Part shown: positions 11,001 through 19,103 of the stretch, in pieces
How the letters are laid out: every line of letters begins with the position of its first letter
Numbering within the stretch: position 1 is the first letter of the stretch
Assembly (NCBI GenBank): GCA_964617665.1
Contig: CAZUAH010000119.1
Location: 1 to 30,164, forward strand
Source: JADHUC01 sp964617665
Lineage (GTDB): Bacteria > Planctomycetota > Planctomycetia > Pirellulales > Pirellulaceae
Length of the DNA: 30,164 nucleotides
Direction: 5' to 3'
Notes under the pieces: model-generated
Told to the model about the DNA's origin: nothing
Seen by the model: the letters and a program-made list of their open reading frames with translations, nothing else
The model's database searches: none
Program-made: the position numbers and the translations under genes

Positions 11001-14000
11001 AATCGCTCGGGCAACAGGGCGTTGAGGATCTCCACGGCAGCGTCCTGATATCGCAGCACGCTGGGGTCGCGGTCGAAGGTGCGGCGATGGCCGACAGCCC
11101 TGATCGGTCGGCGGTCATCCAGCAACACCAAGAGGGCGGAAATCGCTGCCTCGCCCATTTTTCGGAGTTCGACGGCCGGATTGGCAGCCTCGTCGGGCTG
11201 GAGGGCGAAAACCGACGCCGTGCCAGGATCGGAAAACTGCCGGCTGAAGACATTTCGCAAGTGATAGATGTGGTAGGCGATCTTTCGCTCGGCATCGAGC
11301 GATGCCACGTCGTCCGGCTCCCGCCATCGGTGGTCCTCGACAACCATCTTTCGCAGCTGCTCGCAGAGCTCTCCCGCCTGCGCGGCATAGTGCGAATTCG
11401 GGAAGTCTCGTTGCACCGCGCCGAACAACTCCGCGGCCTTGCCCCGATCGCCCTCGTGCTGGAGTGCCTTGACTGCGGCTTGCATCGCGTCCCATGCATC
11501 TTCGGCCTCCGGCAAGTCTCTGGCCGATTTGGCCTCGCCAACGTGGATCGTGATCGGCGCGGTGGCCAACGTCCCTTGCCAGTCGGTGGGGCGGGGCATG
11601 CCGTCGGGGACCACGAGCAGTTCGGGGAAGCGAAGGTTACACTGCAATGTGTGACGTCCCGGCGTGGTCAATACCGCATGGCCAGCCGGTTGGCTGGGTC
11701 GTTCGGACCCCTTGGCACGGAAGGACAAAACGCTGCTTCTGAAGACGGCGATTTCGCCTGGCTGGAGTGCGTTACGTTGGAGCTGCCCTCCGTCGTGCCC
11801 GTGAAAACTGACCACCAGCCGCTCACCGTGTTCGTTCTCGATCATGAACGCGTCCGACTCGGCGTTTGCCCGCCACGAAGCACCGGCGATGGTGATAGCA
11901 TAATCGCTGGCATTTCGGACGTGGAATTCCAGTTCGACCTCCTCGCCCAGGGCGCATGTGGCGTTCCCTTGGATCAGTCGGACTGCTGCTTGCAGGCCGT
12001 CCGTCACTTGTCCCCACTTCAGACCGTCGTCGGGCGTTTCTTTGCGAGGCAGCTTGGGCCCCTTGGCCGCCAGGTAATGGGCCAGTCGCTTGCCTTCCAG
12101 ATGCACGGCGACTATATCATCCGCCAACCATCTGAAATCCCAGCGGTCCAATCGGACTTCCGCTCCCAGATCACCGCCGCGCGTCGGATCGGTCGAATCG
12201 ATCGGCTTGCCGCCGTTCCAATCGCCATTAGGGCCGACGCTCCACACCTGCACCCATTGTTGATTCGGCCCTTCGTTACGGAGCTTCAATCGCATCACTC
12301 CGTCGGTTGCAAACGGATCGCCCATCATGCGTTGTCGAAGCGGTTCCTGATAATTCTCGAACAGTTCATCCATATCACGTGGAGCGCGTTTGTGCCTGTC
12401 GTGGAATTCGTTGCACTCGCCGGCCACCGCCTGCAGTGCCTTGCCGACGCGGAACAGCTTGATCAAAGTTTCGTCGTCAAGTCCCAGCGCGTCGAAGGTC
12501 ACCTTGGCCGAAACATGGAGACGATCGCCACGAGGCGGTTTCACACCGATTCGCGGATCCATCAGTCTTCCAGCGCGGCCCAGGGGGGACCCGAGAGGCG
12601 CCTCGCGTCCATCTCGGAACTGTGGAGGGTTCTCGATCTGGAGCACGTTTTCTTGTATCGACCAGTCCCGCCCGTCCGAGGAGATCGTCGGCATGCAGGC
12701 TGCGTAGGAACTCTCTCCAGTCCAGAAGGCTCCGAGGTATAACGGTCGGTCCTCGACGCACACGGCGAACGGCGATCCCCAAACGCTCGGCTTGATCCCG
12801 CTAAAGAATCGTTCGCAGACGCCCGGTTTCAGGTGAATCTTGTGCCTCGCCCTGTCATAGGCGATCATGTCCGCCTCGGTCAGCAGAGGTTTCTCTTCGA
12901 GAATGAGTCCTTCAAGCGGGTAATGCAGCGGTCGCATGGCATCGAAATGGCGGGAGCGATCCCCTTGGTCGGAGAACATGATCTTTCGCCGTTTGGCGTT
13001 CTCGTTGTTTCCGAAAGGCAGGGCGTTCTCGTGTCCCAGAACGCGATAGATGGCGTAACGATGCTTCGGCGCGCCTTCCTTGGAGGCAAACGCGGGACGA
13101 GCCTCATCCCGCGGCCACGCCCATTGCTTCAACTCTTCAAGGACTTTGCGGTTGTTCTCGATCTGCTCGGCTGTGCCTTTGCCGTTGGGCTCGTGGTTCC
13201 AACGGCCGGCGCAGTCGGGACCGTCTTTGCAGTGCTGGATTGCTGTGACCAGAATGAAGTTGTACCAGTCGCCAGGCGAGGGCTCATTGACCCTCAGGCA
13301 ATCGATCAGGGACACGGCGGGAGTCATGCCGTAGTATCGGATCAGATGGACGGCCTTGTGAAGAGCCCAGTCGTTGACGTTGGTCGTCTCACGGACGACC
13401 GGTTTGAGCCACTCCGGGTCAAGTTGCCCCGCAGCGCGACGTGACCCGTCGGCGGCCGCCACGCGAAGGTTCCGTTCGGATTGACGTGTTTGCGGGCCAA
13501 GCGGTTCGACTCCAAACGTTTCGCCCACGTGCCCCAATGCGACGGCAGCCGCCGCGCGGACGGAAGGGTCCGAATCGCCCAAAGCCTTGGCCAACGGCGC
13601 GAACGCTGCCAACTCGCAGGTCTGCCCCAGAACCGTCGCGGCCATGCGCCGCACGTCGGGCGACTTTTCGTCGAGTTTCTGGAGCAGTATCCGCGCAACA
13701 TCGTCAAGTCGCTGTGATTGTTTCAGTACTTCGATGATCTTGTACGTTGCCGGGAGGATCGCAGGTGCCTGGACCCTCGCAGGCAGGCGTAGTGCTCGTG
13801 ACGCAAGACGCTCCTGGACGAGTTGCCGAGCCCACAGTAGCTCCGTATCCTGCTTGAAGACCAACTCGACCGATGAAAGCCCTTGCGACGACTTGGAACG
13901 GATCGTCTCCAAAGAGGCGACGCCGCCGAACGCACGTTCCAACGGCCCAGTAACCAACGATTCCACTTCGTCCGCGGAAAGGCCCGGGGCCTTCGTTTCG

Positions 14001-15976
14001 ACTTCGATCACGGCAGCAGATTCTCCTGTCGGCCCGGCTTCGCCCTTTGGTGGGAGTATCTGACCGTCTGCGGAGCGGATGCTTGCGTTTGGCAGGGCTT
14101 CACGCAGTTTCTCCATGCCTGCGCGCGTGACTTGGGTGCGATGAAGATTCAGGATTTGAAGGCTCCGCATACGCGTCAGATGTTCCATTCCGGCATCGGT
14201 AACCTTGGTGGCCCAGAGATATAGCGACTGGAGGCCGGTCAGCGGCTTCAAGTGCTTCAAGCCGTCATCACCGATCGCGGTGAAGGACAGGTAGAGATAC
14301 TTGAGCTTGGTCAGTCCCTGCAAATGCGACAGTCCGGCGTCGGTGATTTCGTGCGCGCTTCCCAGAGACAGACTTTCCAGTCCGGTCAGCTTCCCCGCGT
14401 GAACCAAGCCGGTATCGGTAATCTTGGTGCATCCAAGGTCCAGGGACTTGAGCTTGCTCAGGTCCTTCAAGTGAGCCAAACCGGGGCCGGTGACTCTCGT
14501 CCCCAGCAGGTTCAGTTCCTCAAGATTGGCCAGACCGCCGAGTTGTGCGAGCCCGGCGTCGGTGACGTCGACACGGTTGAAACCTGCATAGCCCTCCGAA
14601 TGGCTATGAAGATCCAGGCGTCGCAGATCCTCCAGCACCTTCAAATGCACCAAGTCGGCATCCGTGGCCTTGGTGTCGCTGAAGCTGATCGCTTTCACCT
14701 TTCCGCCGGCATCGAACTCAACTCGCGCTCCATGTCCTCTTAGTATGTTCACCGCCTTTCTACCCGGTTCGTCCACAGCCTCGGCATGGAACGCTTCAAG
14801 TTGATCTACAATCTTCTCCGGCCCGACCAAACTGACAAGCACGCCGATCATTGCGATTGTGGCGACCCCGCCCAGCCAGCCGGAACGTCCCTGCCGATCG
14901 TCGTCCGGTTGCCTTAGTACGCGGCGGATTCGCGACAACAGCGGTGTGCCGTCGCCCGCCACTCCCATTCTCGTAGTGAGTCTGCCTCTGGGCTCGCGGC
15001 GGAGTTCGTCGAGTTTCGTCAAGGCTCGGGCATACAGCAGTCGATCACCACAGCCGGCCACCGCTGCTTCGTCACAACAGGCCTCGCGCTCCACGCGAAT
15101 GCGATGCGAAACCCACCAGACGGCCGGATGGTAGAACAGAAGCGTCTCGATCACCGTTTGTAGGAGGTTCAACAGGAAGTCGTTCCGGCGGATGTGAGCC
15201 AATTCGTGCGCCAATATCGCCTCCAATTGCTCGACTGGCATCTCGGCCAGGATACTGGCCGGCAACAGAATCACCGGGCGCAGCCAGCCAACCACTGTGG
15301 GAACTTCGACCAGAGCGGATTCCAACATCTGCACAGCTCGCTTGACCGGCGTCTGGTTCAGTAGTCCTTCGAGCACTCGTACGGCAACATCGGACGCCGG
15401 ACTGGTGGCGTAATGCCGAAGACGCTGAAGAACAATCCATCCGCGCAGATGCCATAGTGACAGAGCAAGAGCACCTGCGAACCAGCAACAGACGATCCAC
15501 GGCAGTGCCGGACGTATCGGCAGCGGCGCATCCGACGCATCGGCTTCTGGTGGGGCACTGGGGAATTCGGTCGCAGCAAGGTCCCCAGCCTCGTTGACTT
15601 CAACGAGGCTGGCTTGTGGCTCCGCTCCTATCATGCCTTCCTGCAAATGACCGTCAGCAGGCTCGATGATGAGTTCATCAACCGCGGGAAGGGCAATCGG
15701 CGGCTGCTTGAGAGCGACAGCGATTGGCTCAGCATCCTCGATGGCGGTCCTTGGCGGCGGAGATACCAACAAAGTGGTTAGCGGAACGCATAGGACCATC
15801 GCTGCGAGTGCCCCCCACGCGACGAGGTAACGAGCCCCGGCCGATCGGCCACGGAGCATTCGCATCGCTATCGCCAGCACCACGGCGATCAACAGCCCCT
15901 GCCACAAGAAATGAAGCAATCCGCAACCCAAGCGAAAGACAAGTGGACTTGCCCAGAACATCTCAAGCAAGTTCAT
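2096..15976 (-). CDS. Giant (4,626-residue) M56/BlaR1-type membrane metallopeptidase with LRR, RND-like, HEAT-like and repeated beta-rich modules
   Basis: The N-terminus is a BlaR1/MecR1-like M56 peptidase: membrane segments near residues 10-40, 47-70 and 155-178, zinc motif HELAH (257-261), third-ligand motif EREACCDE with Glu298, and a fourth membrane segment at about 366-384. In BlaR1 the zinc domain faces the cytoplasm and what follows TM4 is the outer sensor; by analogy, about 4,240 residues lie outside. They comprise LRRs (407-634), an RND-pump-like stretch (652-746), HEAT-like repeats (757-822), a pseudopilin-C-terminus-like patch (VWSVGPNGDWNGG, ~1240), a TPR/HEAT-like region (~1490-1800), a module I associate with planctomycete M56 proteins (FRTREGS at 3059), ten beta-rich modules opening with a W-G-E/K type motif (Trp at 1321, 1814, 1985, 2124, 2278, 2419, 3781, 3934, 4099; a diverged copy near 3105), and C-terminal LRRs (4240-4626). 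The start has GGGAGG upstream and overlaps the BlaI stop (ATGA). No penicillin-binding domain is seen. Confidence 0.93.
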   Translation of the reverse strand: MNLLEMFWASPLVFRLGCGLLHFLWQGLLIAVVLAIAMRMLRGRSAGARYLVAWGALAAMVLCVPLTTLLVSPPPRTAIEDAEPIAVALKQPPIALPAVDELIIEPADGHLQEGMIGAEPQASLVEVNEAGDLAATEFPSAPPEADASDAPLPIRPALPWIVCCWFAGALALSLWHLRGWIVLQRLRHYATSPASDVAVRVLEGLLNQTPVKRAVQMLESALVEVPTVVGWLRPVILLPASILAEMPVEQLEAILAHELAHIRRNDFLLNLLQTVIETLLFYHPAVWWVSHRIRVEREACCDEAAVAGCGDRLLYARALTKLDELRREPRGRLTTRMGVAGDGTPLLSRIRRVLRQPDDDRQGRSGWLGGVATIAMIGVLVSLVGPEKIVDQLEAFHAEAVDEPGRKAVNILRGHGARVEFDAGGKVKAISFSDTKATDADLVHLKVLEDLRRLDLHSHSEGYAGFNRVDVTDAGLAQLGGLANLEELNLLGTRVTGPGLAHLKDLSKLKSLDLGCTKITDTGLVHAGKLTGLESLSLGSAHEITDAGLSHLQGLTKLKYLYLSFTAIGDDGLKHLKPLTGLQSLYLWATKVTDAGMEHLTRMRSLQILNLHRTQVTRAGMEKLREALPNASIRSADGQILPPKGEAGPTGESAAVIEVETKAPGLSADEVESLVTGPLERAFGGVASLETIRSKSSQGLSSVELVFKQDTELLWARQLVQERLASRALRLPARVQAPAILPATYKIIEVLKQSQRLDDVARILLQKLDEKSPDVRRMAATVLGQTCELAAFAPLAKALGDSDPSVRAAAAVALGHVGETFGVEPLGPQTRQSERNLRVAAADGSRRAAGQLDPEWLKPVVRETTNVNDWALHKAVHLIRYYGMTPAVSLIDCLRVNEPSPGDWYNFILVTAIQHCKDGPDCAGRWNHEPNGKGTAEQIENNRKVLEELKQWAWPRDEARPAFASKEGAPKHRYAIYRVLGHENALPFGNNENAKRRKIMFSDQGDRSRHFDAMRPLHYPLEGLILEEKPLLTEADMIAYDRARHKIHLKPGVCERFFSGIKPSVWGSPFAVCVEDRPLYLGAFWTGESSYAACMPTISSDGRDWSIQENVLQIENPPQFRDGREAPLGSPLGRAGRLMDPRIGVKPPRGDRLHVSAKVTFDALGLDDETLIKLFRVGKALQAVAGECNEFHDRHKRAPRDMDELFENYQEPLRQRMMGDPFATDGVMRLKLRNEGPNQQWVQVWSVGPNGDWNGGKPIDSTDPTRGGDLGAEVRLDRWDFRWLADDIVAVHLEGKRLAHYLAAKGPKLPRKETPDDGLKWGQVTDGLQAAVRLIQGNATCALGEEVELEFHVRNASDYAITIAGASWRANAESDAFMIENEHGERLVVSFHGHDGGQLQRNALQPGEIAVFRSSVLSFRAKGSERPSQPAGHAVLTTPGRHTLQCNLRFPELLVVPDGMPRPTDWQGTLATAPITIHVGEAKSARDLPEAEDAWDAMQAAVKALQHEGDRGKAAELFGAVQRDFPNSHYAAQAGELCEQLRKMVVEDHRWREPDDVASLDAERKIAYHIYHLRNVFSRQFSDPGTASVFALQPDEAANPAVELRKMGEAAISALLVLLDDRRPIRAVGHRRTFDRDPSVLRYQDAAVEILNALLPERFYRPNRSGGYLSNEPAELRAEIIAWLREYWKEVADKDPIQRKWIAVRRGAGIYQSLRLLESLATKAGQREEVLAELHRMYDKRHWAYRPKIALKMAELGDHSKVAEVLAEADKGRYVERTRIWLPDDGCALANAAEDVKRLRKLASTTIENSNVAWGTPVDGLQAGLAQAFEHPRPYLIGQNVPLRFLLHNTSDEPVTVDHARVPVFINGKNYRLPPGPQLFDPDGKQVFPASGVGGRGLPGNVTRAIAPGETVTMTTLRLPLRPEGWKGQTVNTLTYAVEPGKHRVSLSHEFNDQDGKHWGGTVTTGMLDIHVHAEGKLSIPGNPWGQYHEGVRCRLNIDKPRLASGEPHILMVDLQNHGQRMVMQTWHGLGFKLEIDGQWTGKLSPSYVSGPVVHLGPGDEWINVPLVLNENTYWLAASDSAPAGQMELSKLLGPGKHTLRVDIDGAVSNPVEIEALPAEEAAWGEAVDGVQCRLHADRPAWPHAAVPILAADVRNRGKLDLYVNRPPDAFEVEVDGRWYVCGVEYSVAPSTFGPGREYDRIAIPLDDQWYVKDEDASAMQGRQPMRLSAGKHTIRVAVRTTSVTVRDGRLDDQPTARVRAVSNPVEIEILSATEAVWGERVEGVQCRLRCEKMTWPLEGWGQGGKTPEFRIDVRNGSKKSIRIPPLVHGVGRLEWNGKWHEPTAVMIAGGRAYHDIAPGEELKDVHFSLLRQFSWGIKPTLGKQTIRFGLRFASGETEATAMSAPIVIEILPAETPPWSEAVDGLRWRISLPFDQVESGKSMTVSMEFQNVSDKPLRILKTPTVSDNLRPTLYTSDGGRNSHPVEHFNERSIKPDDTVPIEPGKTYRATWTCKLTASSPPAGQAKLKMSYFSPKNTNEEVADFWSGQIAGQEYEFTIVSPGSEIIEKEPGDEAKAPLAPKDQAGLLRLWEELRAKDQAQAYRAVEALCAAGDAAVEVVGDKLDLTKAGTGPFPTTDDGWQIARAIRLLELIGSQAAQERLARIVVKRGTWPSMFAGGALHRIIRQPKDATIAKFGVNRGLPIYDSIFFSFGKYIPAPYYVERWGTKVYINGILVEPYPDDILGIAVVDEQKARREAQLRGNRVIFARHGEMDMPIEDGLTLVELLLAKESGEKIDQEYDEHFTYGFHPHGQLIQRMKLLGRNVPERKTSPQPETPADGNASLAFRGFDLTDAPGSSISAELPDLWKEVPPGSKSYEMRKNVKVVYRSPNGVVFHVPEKNVFYIQLDPSLPLSTILYYGPFKGDPFELLNLPGEDYKDDKPDNAAFGPVTERVTTADFSKATTYLDLDTGKYVTPEPDAIGAAIGWLREQGVDLHSSEAESVPGLRTTVDMVISEYRSKDPWRESAGWTPETARRLITDNLSRHKPSPGRVIGTGTYAFRTREGSIGIMQLLPPPKNKSDMTIRYKLLKEDTAETRQSANAHREDGKTLPVPGVVASLESVHQIFGSSNWGHPLLRLTVDARNDGKYSMGVPENGRTWQVEIDGRWYEHVPRPGKAASHSGKVLNLNSGQTQENLTVELADDWWCIPRGKEIEYAQRRLNVREIVDPREANGEYEGLLKLAPGKKHRVRVALICEPWNTNQDISSVPSVVRVVSNTAEKAIFPLDTKTLRKQQLWISLMAKSPIRSSREYFHHLRTDPPMELNIEGESPLPKCDLEIRRASDQTRIVRFPYDDAQGSHQTWGGAAEEMRRIGNLPDGRYLVALCVGNMRCSNVTEFEIDSNYDPSKEQPLRLQPIESGPAHGLRYLGIRATGPTPADDSFTSFLLPKPKLIVDGIAREPVTPAGPVVGTLPGGPLRPGQQIESVVDLSAYAPPIALDKAHTIRAKIGKQESQDVKLSLQRPLAEAWDRVTKLSADAIAPGDEKQRAIEKLMNDLDRLFALTLQQREKVRQWAIDQEIGRAPLDPSKLGVFLDSILEGDQRAFAESMADPNDTPPLVGRRRLEWFAIYLVEEPNADSDLHGDINKLKLASKPIVTLDDVLAVDEQGGLYLKETTRRLLFADSGHEEDNRSKPESELKPEELAQRRAIGRSGPRGMGQQDPYVLVLNGERVQAGRIWSMASSPMTKAIHYAAPGRSVHIGLFPGGKPKALIDVLRKAGKTMPWGEAVRDVRCGLRTDRTAWKTDEMPTFSIGLSNNSHTYTPQSLELEIDGQWYQFKDPGTGGLLRSHIVPSDFFTFDREPYSTVAEFLLFEGIWQRKGGGDNQMQLTPGKHVVRVAVVAQYSGGGRDEPTIRAVSKPVEIEILPSKGTANKEPAWGKAANGLQCRLLPVTQEAEPSTGDLGDMTVYLTYEVRNVTDKEVRFLPRYCPLEGMLGYSFHVVDRVGKTISLAFGHGEYAAPTPESFVTISPGQTLSRRVGLQYDFTKPGPYRITTTKTDRQDILRYYYPNDPAKAAANPDKVWTGELISNEVTVTIVPSKGPWGKASKEGLAIRLRAKSGVPVGRLEADLGNKSGWASWMVLTSRKLFELEVDGKDYVNTGGIVAPDHRLDPGQFLENIAIPLDREWLAQEEPFERLELTPGKHTIRIGFTAKRADKGGTEPVSLMSNPVEIEIVNEESDNAANKAAIKALKEAGAHLTLDANGTVTEIAFGKNVTDANLTLLKGLAGLRRLSFATATISDDGLAALVGLTSLEYLSLYTNHITDAGLVHIKDLTGLRELVLAGNHITDAGLQHLKGLTNLERLDVGHTSWTHDKMRVGNEGMAHVKALPNLRLLDLSRSRVTARGLEHLTALPQLEHLMLSGTKITDAAMVPLAKMKQLKRLHLNSTRITNAGMRHLRDMPQLEVFSLSGSEVTSAGLVHLEALKQLKTLNLRGPHLDDASLAHVAKLPVLERLQLWEQEYGQGPRYTATGLVRLRNITTLGELGLLGTRVGEPELAQLAAMKDLSELSLCDPRLDVGEDENYCDKAIGIRRTLRQALPDTKIYVTSDSYTIPEGPDEEVTGDADEPAS
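2100..3259 (-). repeat. C-terminal leucine-rich-repeat block of the giant protein (GALA type)
   Basis: Residues 4240 to about 4625 contain roughly a dozen repeats of about 24 residues with the pattern L..L..L.L..T.ITDAGL.HL. The block begins with a cap (NKAAIKALKEAGAHLTLDA) that matches the cap of the N-terminal LRR block (RKAVNILRGHGARVEFDA), which points to internal duplication of a whole LRR unit. Confidence 0.85.
3263..4636 (-). repeat. Three tandem beta-rich modules (copies h-j) in the giant protein
   Basis: Residues 3781-4238 hold three consecutive copies. Each starts with PWGEAV/AWGKAA/PWGKAS followed by a short strand ending near RCGL, QCRL or AIRL, and each ends close to a GKH-[TV]-[IV]-R strand and a phrase like SNPVEIEI. 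Spacing between start tryptophans is 153 and 165 residues. The alternation of short strands suggests an Ig-like or CARDB-like fold; the fold is inferred. Confidence 0.75.
8294..10537 (-). repeat. Five tandem beta-rich modules (copies b-f) in the giant protein
   Basis: Residues 1814-2561. Module starts (Trp) are at 1814, 1985, 2124, 2278 and 2419, spaced 171, 139, 154 and 141 residues. Copies c to e share V[RQ]CRL near the start, an 'EIDGQW/EVDGRWY' strand in the middle, and GKHT[LI]RV...AVSNPVEIE at the end. Copy a, at 1321, lies upstream, separated by a TPR/HEAT-like region. Confidence 0.8.
13739..14023 (-). other. RND efflux-pump porter-like segment inside the giant protein
   Basis: Residues 652-746 read like the first periplasmic porter subdomain of CusA/CzcA-type RND pumps: 'EVETKAPGLSADEVESLVT' corresponds to the P-G-x-S-[AP]-x-x-V-E-x-x-[VI]-T stretch, followed by PLE, IRSKSSQGLSSVELVF (RSxSxxGLSxVxxxF) and LWARQLVQERL. 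Only this subdomain is present; there are no RND membrane helices and no second half. It sits between the LRR block and HEAT-like repeats, in one uninterrupted frame. Confidence 0.75.
14075..14758 (-). repeat. N-terminal leucine-rich-repeat block of the giant protein (GALA type)
   Basis: Residues 407-634 begin about 22 residues after the fourth membrane segment with a cap and then eight or so repeats of about 24 residues (for example TKITDTGL and TKVTDAGM turns). The last repeat ends in REALPNASIRS, a usual LRR end in this group of bacteria. By analogy with BlaR1 topology the block lies outside the inner membrane. Confidence 0.85.
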
Positions 15977-16365
15977 GACTCCCTCCCTTCGATTTTCTCT
16001 AGGAGTGCTCGGATCTGCGCCAGCTCCTCGGGCGAAGCCTTCTTGCCGTGAAGGGCCTGCATGACCAGCCGCTGGGCGGAGCCATCGAACGCCCGCTCCA
16101 TCAGGTCGCCCACCAGTTGTCGTTGCGTCGTCTCTGCCGAGGCCTGCGGTCGGTATACGTGAGAGCGAGCGCTCTCATCCCGAAGAAGCAACCCTTTCTC
16201 TGTCATGATTTGCATCGACTTCAACACGGTCGTGTAGCCGACCGGCTTCTCCTTGCCGAGCAAGTCGTGGACTTGGCGGACCGTACAAGGACCGCACCGC
16301 CACAGCACTCGAAGAATGGCGAGTTCTGCGTCCGTCGGTCGTCCGATTGGTTTCTTGTTGAACAT
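15973..16365 (-). CDS. blaI: BlaI/MecI/CopY-family transcriptional repressor
   Basis: A 130-residue winged-helix repressor. Family features are the start 'PTDAELAILRVLW', a recognition-helix stretch with 'TVRQVHDLL' and 'GYTTVLKSMQIMTEKGLL', then a wing 'HVYRP' and a helical dimerisation half. Length (130) is typical. Known relatives bind dyads overlapping their own promoter and are inactivated when the partner M56 peptidase is switched on. The start at 16365 has GGAGG 10 bases upstream. The stop overlaps the ATG of the giant M56 gene in ATGA, so the pair is translationally coupled. The promoter at 16429-16456 with a dyad in its spacer suggests autoregulation. The symbol is used for family membership only; nothing here indicates a beta-lactamase. 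Confidence 0.93.
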   Translation of the reverse strand: MFNKKPIGRPTDAELAILRVLWRCGPCTVRQVHDLLGKEKPVGYTTVLKSMQIMTEKGLLLRDESARSHVYRPQASAETTQRQLVGDLMERAFDGSAQRLVMQALHGKKASPEELAQIRALLEKIEGRES

Positions 16366-16428
16366 GGAATCGAATCCTCCGTTCCATTGAAATCGTTTCG
16401 GCTCGCGGTCAATACAGGAGACGATCCA

Positions 16429-16456
16429 AATATACGGAGAGTTTCGTACTTGTCAA
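16429..16456 (-). promoter_or_regulatory. Sigma70-type promoter of the blaI-giant M56 operon
   Basis: On the minus strand, -35 TTGACA (16456-16451) and -10 TATATT (16434-16429) are separated by exactly 16 bases. The -35 is perfect and the -10 differs from TATAAT at one position. Transcription would begin near 16422, leaving a leader of about 57 bases with GGAGG before the repressor ATG. Confidence 0.75.
16433..16448. promoter_or_regulatory. Candidate BlaI operator within the promoter spacer
   Basis: A 16-base dyad TACG-N8-CGTA sits between -35 and -10, so bound repressor would block polymerase. This is where BlaI/MecI operators usually lie, although the staphylococcal core is TACA/TGTA rather than TACG/CGTA. 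A second inverted CGTA-N8-TACG unit lies at 16467-16482, about 20 bases upstream of the -35, and contains the perfect palindrome TCGTACGA (16466-16473). Two sites would allow cooperative binding. Confidence 0.6.
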
Positions 16457-16482
16457 CGGCAATCTTCGTACGACATCCTACG

Positions 16483-16893
16483 TTGTTTTGGCTTGGTGAC
16501 GCAAAATGTTATTATTAAACGACTTGCGAAACACAAGCGGCCTTATTTAAGTTGGCCGTAGCGCAAAATCGCGAACCTCAACAGTAACACAATATGCAAG
16601 ATATGCTCCTCGTGGTGGTACGAAGCGGGAACTACCATCTGCCTCCCAAACGAACCTTCACAAAGCTGGGTTTGAAACACGCGTCGTGCATCCTTTCGCA
16701 ATCGAGCAGTATCGGATGCCTGCCGAACCAGGCATCAACACCGATGGAAACGACGCTAACCTTCGACGGCTCGAACTGAGGAGAATAGGAGTGACGAAGG
16801 CAGGTATCGCAAAGCGTAGAGAGAATCTGAAGGACCAGGGTCTTTCGTTAATCGCCAAGCCTTCTCCCGCCGTGGGTCTGCGAGATCGCCGGT
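16483..16893. other. Gene-poor interval with a possible LRR relic
   Basis: No convincing gene. The first ~180 bases are A/T-rich and contain a weak inverted repeat (CGGCC 16538-16542 with GGCCG 16554-16558). On the plus strand around 16755-16860 a short frame reads 'NLRRLELRRIGVTKAGIAK' followed by 'ENLKDQGLSLI', resembling the last repeat and end of a GALA-type LRR protein. It has no start signal and no upstream repeats, so at best it is a gene remnant. Confidence 0.4.
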
Positions 16894-18945
<2,052 letters not shown>

Positions 18946-18994
18946 AATCCGGCTCCGTCCACGGCCCGCAAAACCGACAACGGGTCGAAATGGT

Positions 18995-19022
18995 ATTGTA
19001 ACGGAAGCCACCCGATGCCCAA
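18995..19022 (-). promoter_or_regulatory. Possible promoter of the acyl-CoA synthetase gene
   Basis: Minus strand TTGGGC (19022-19017), 16 bases, TACAAT (19000-18995), about 50 bases before the chosen start. The -10 matches five of six consensus positions; the -35 only three. Confidence 0.3.
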
Positions 19023-19103
19023 ACGTGGTCAGCGCCCAAGTAGGCCTGAACCCGCGTTGCCACGGCATCCGATGATGGTCGCTCGCACAATGATCATAAC
19101 TGT

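Noticed and set aside
10400..12742. 780-codon open frame on the plus strand
   Set aside because: It lies fully antisense to the giant gene, has no family similarity and no ribosome binding site. Long antisense frames are common opposite G/C-rich genes.
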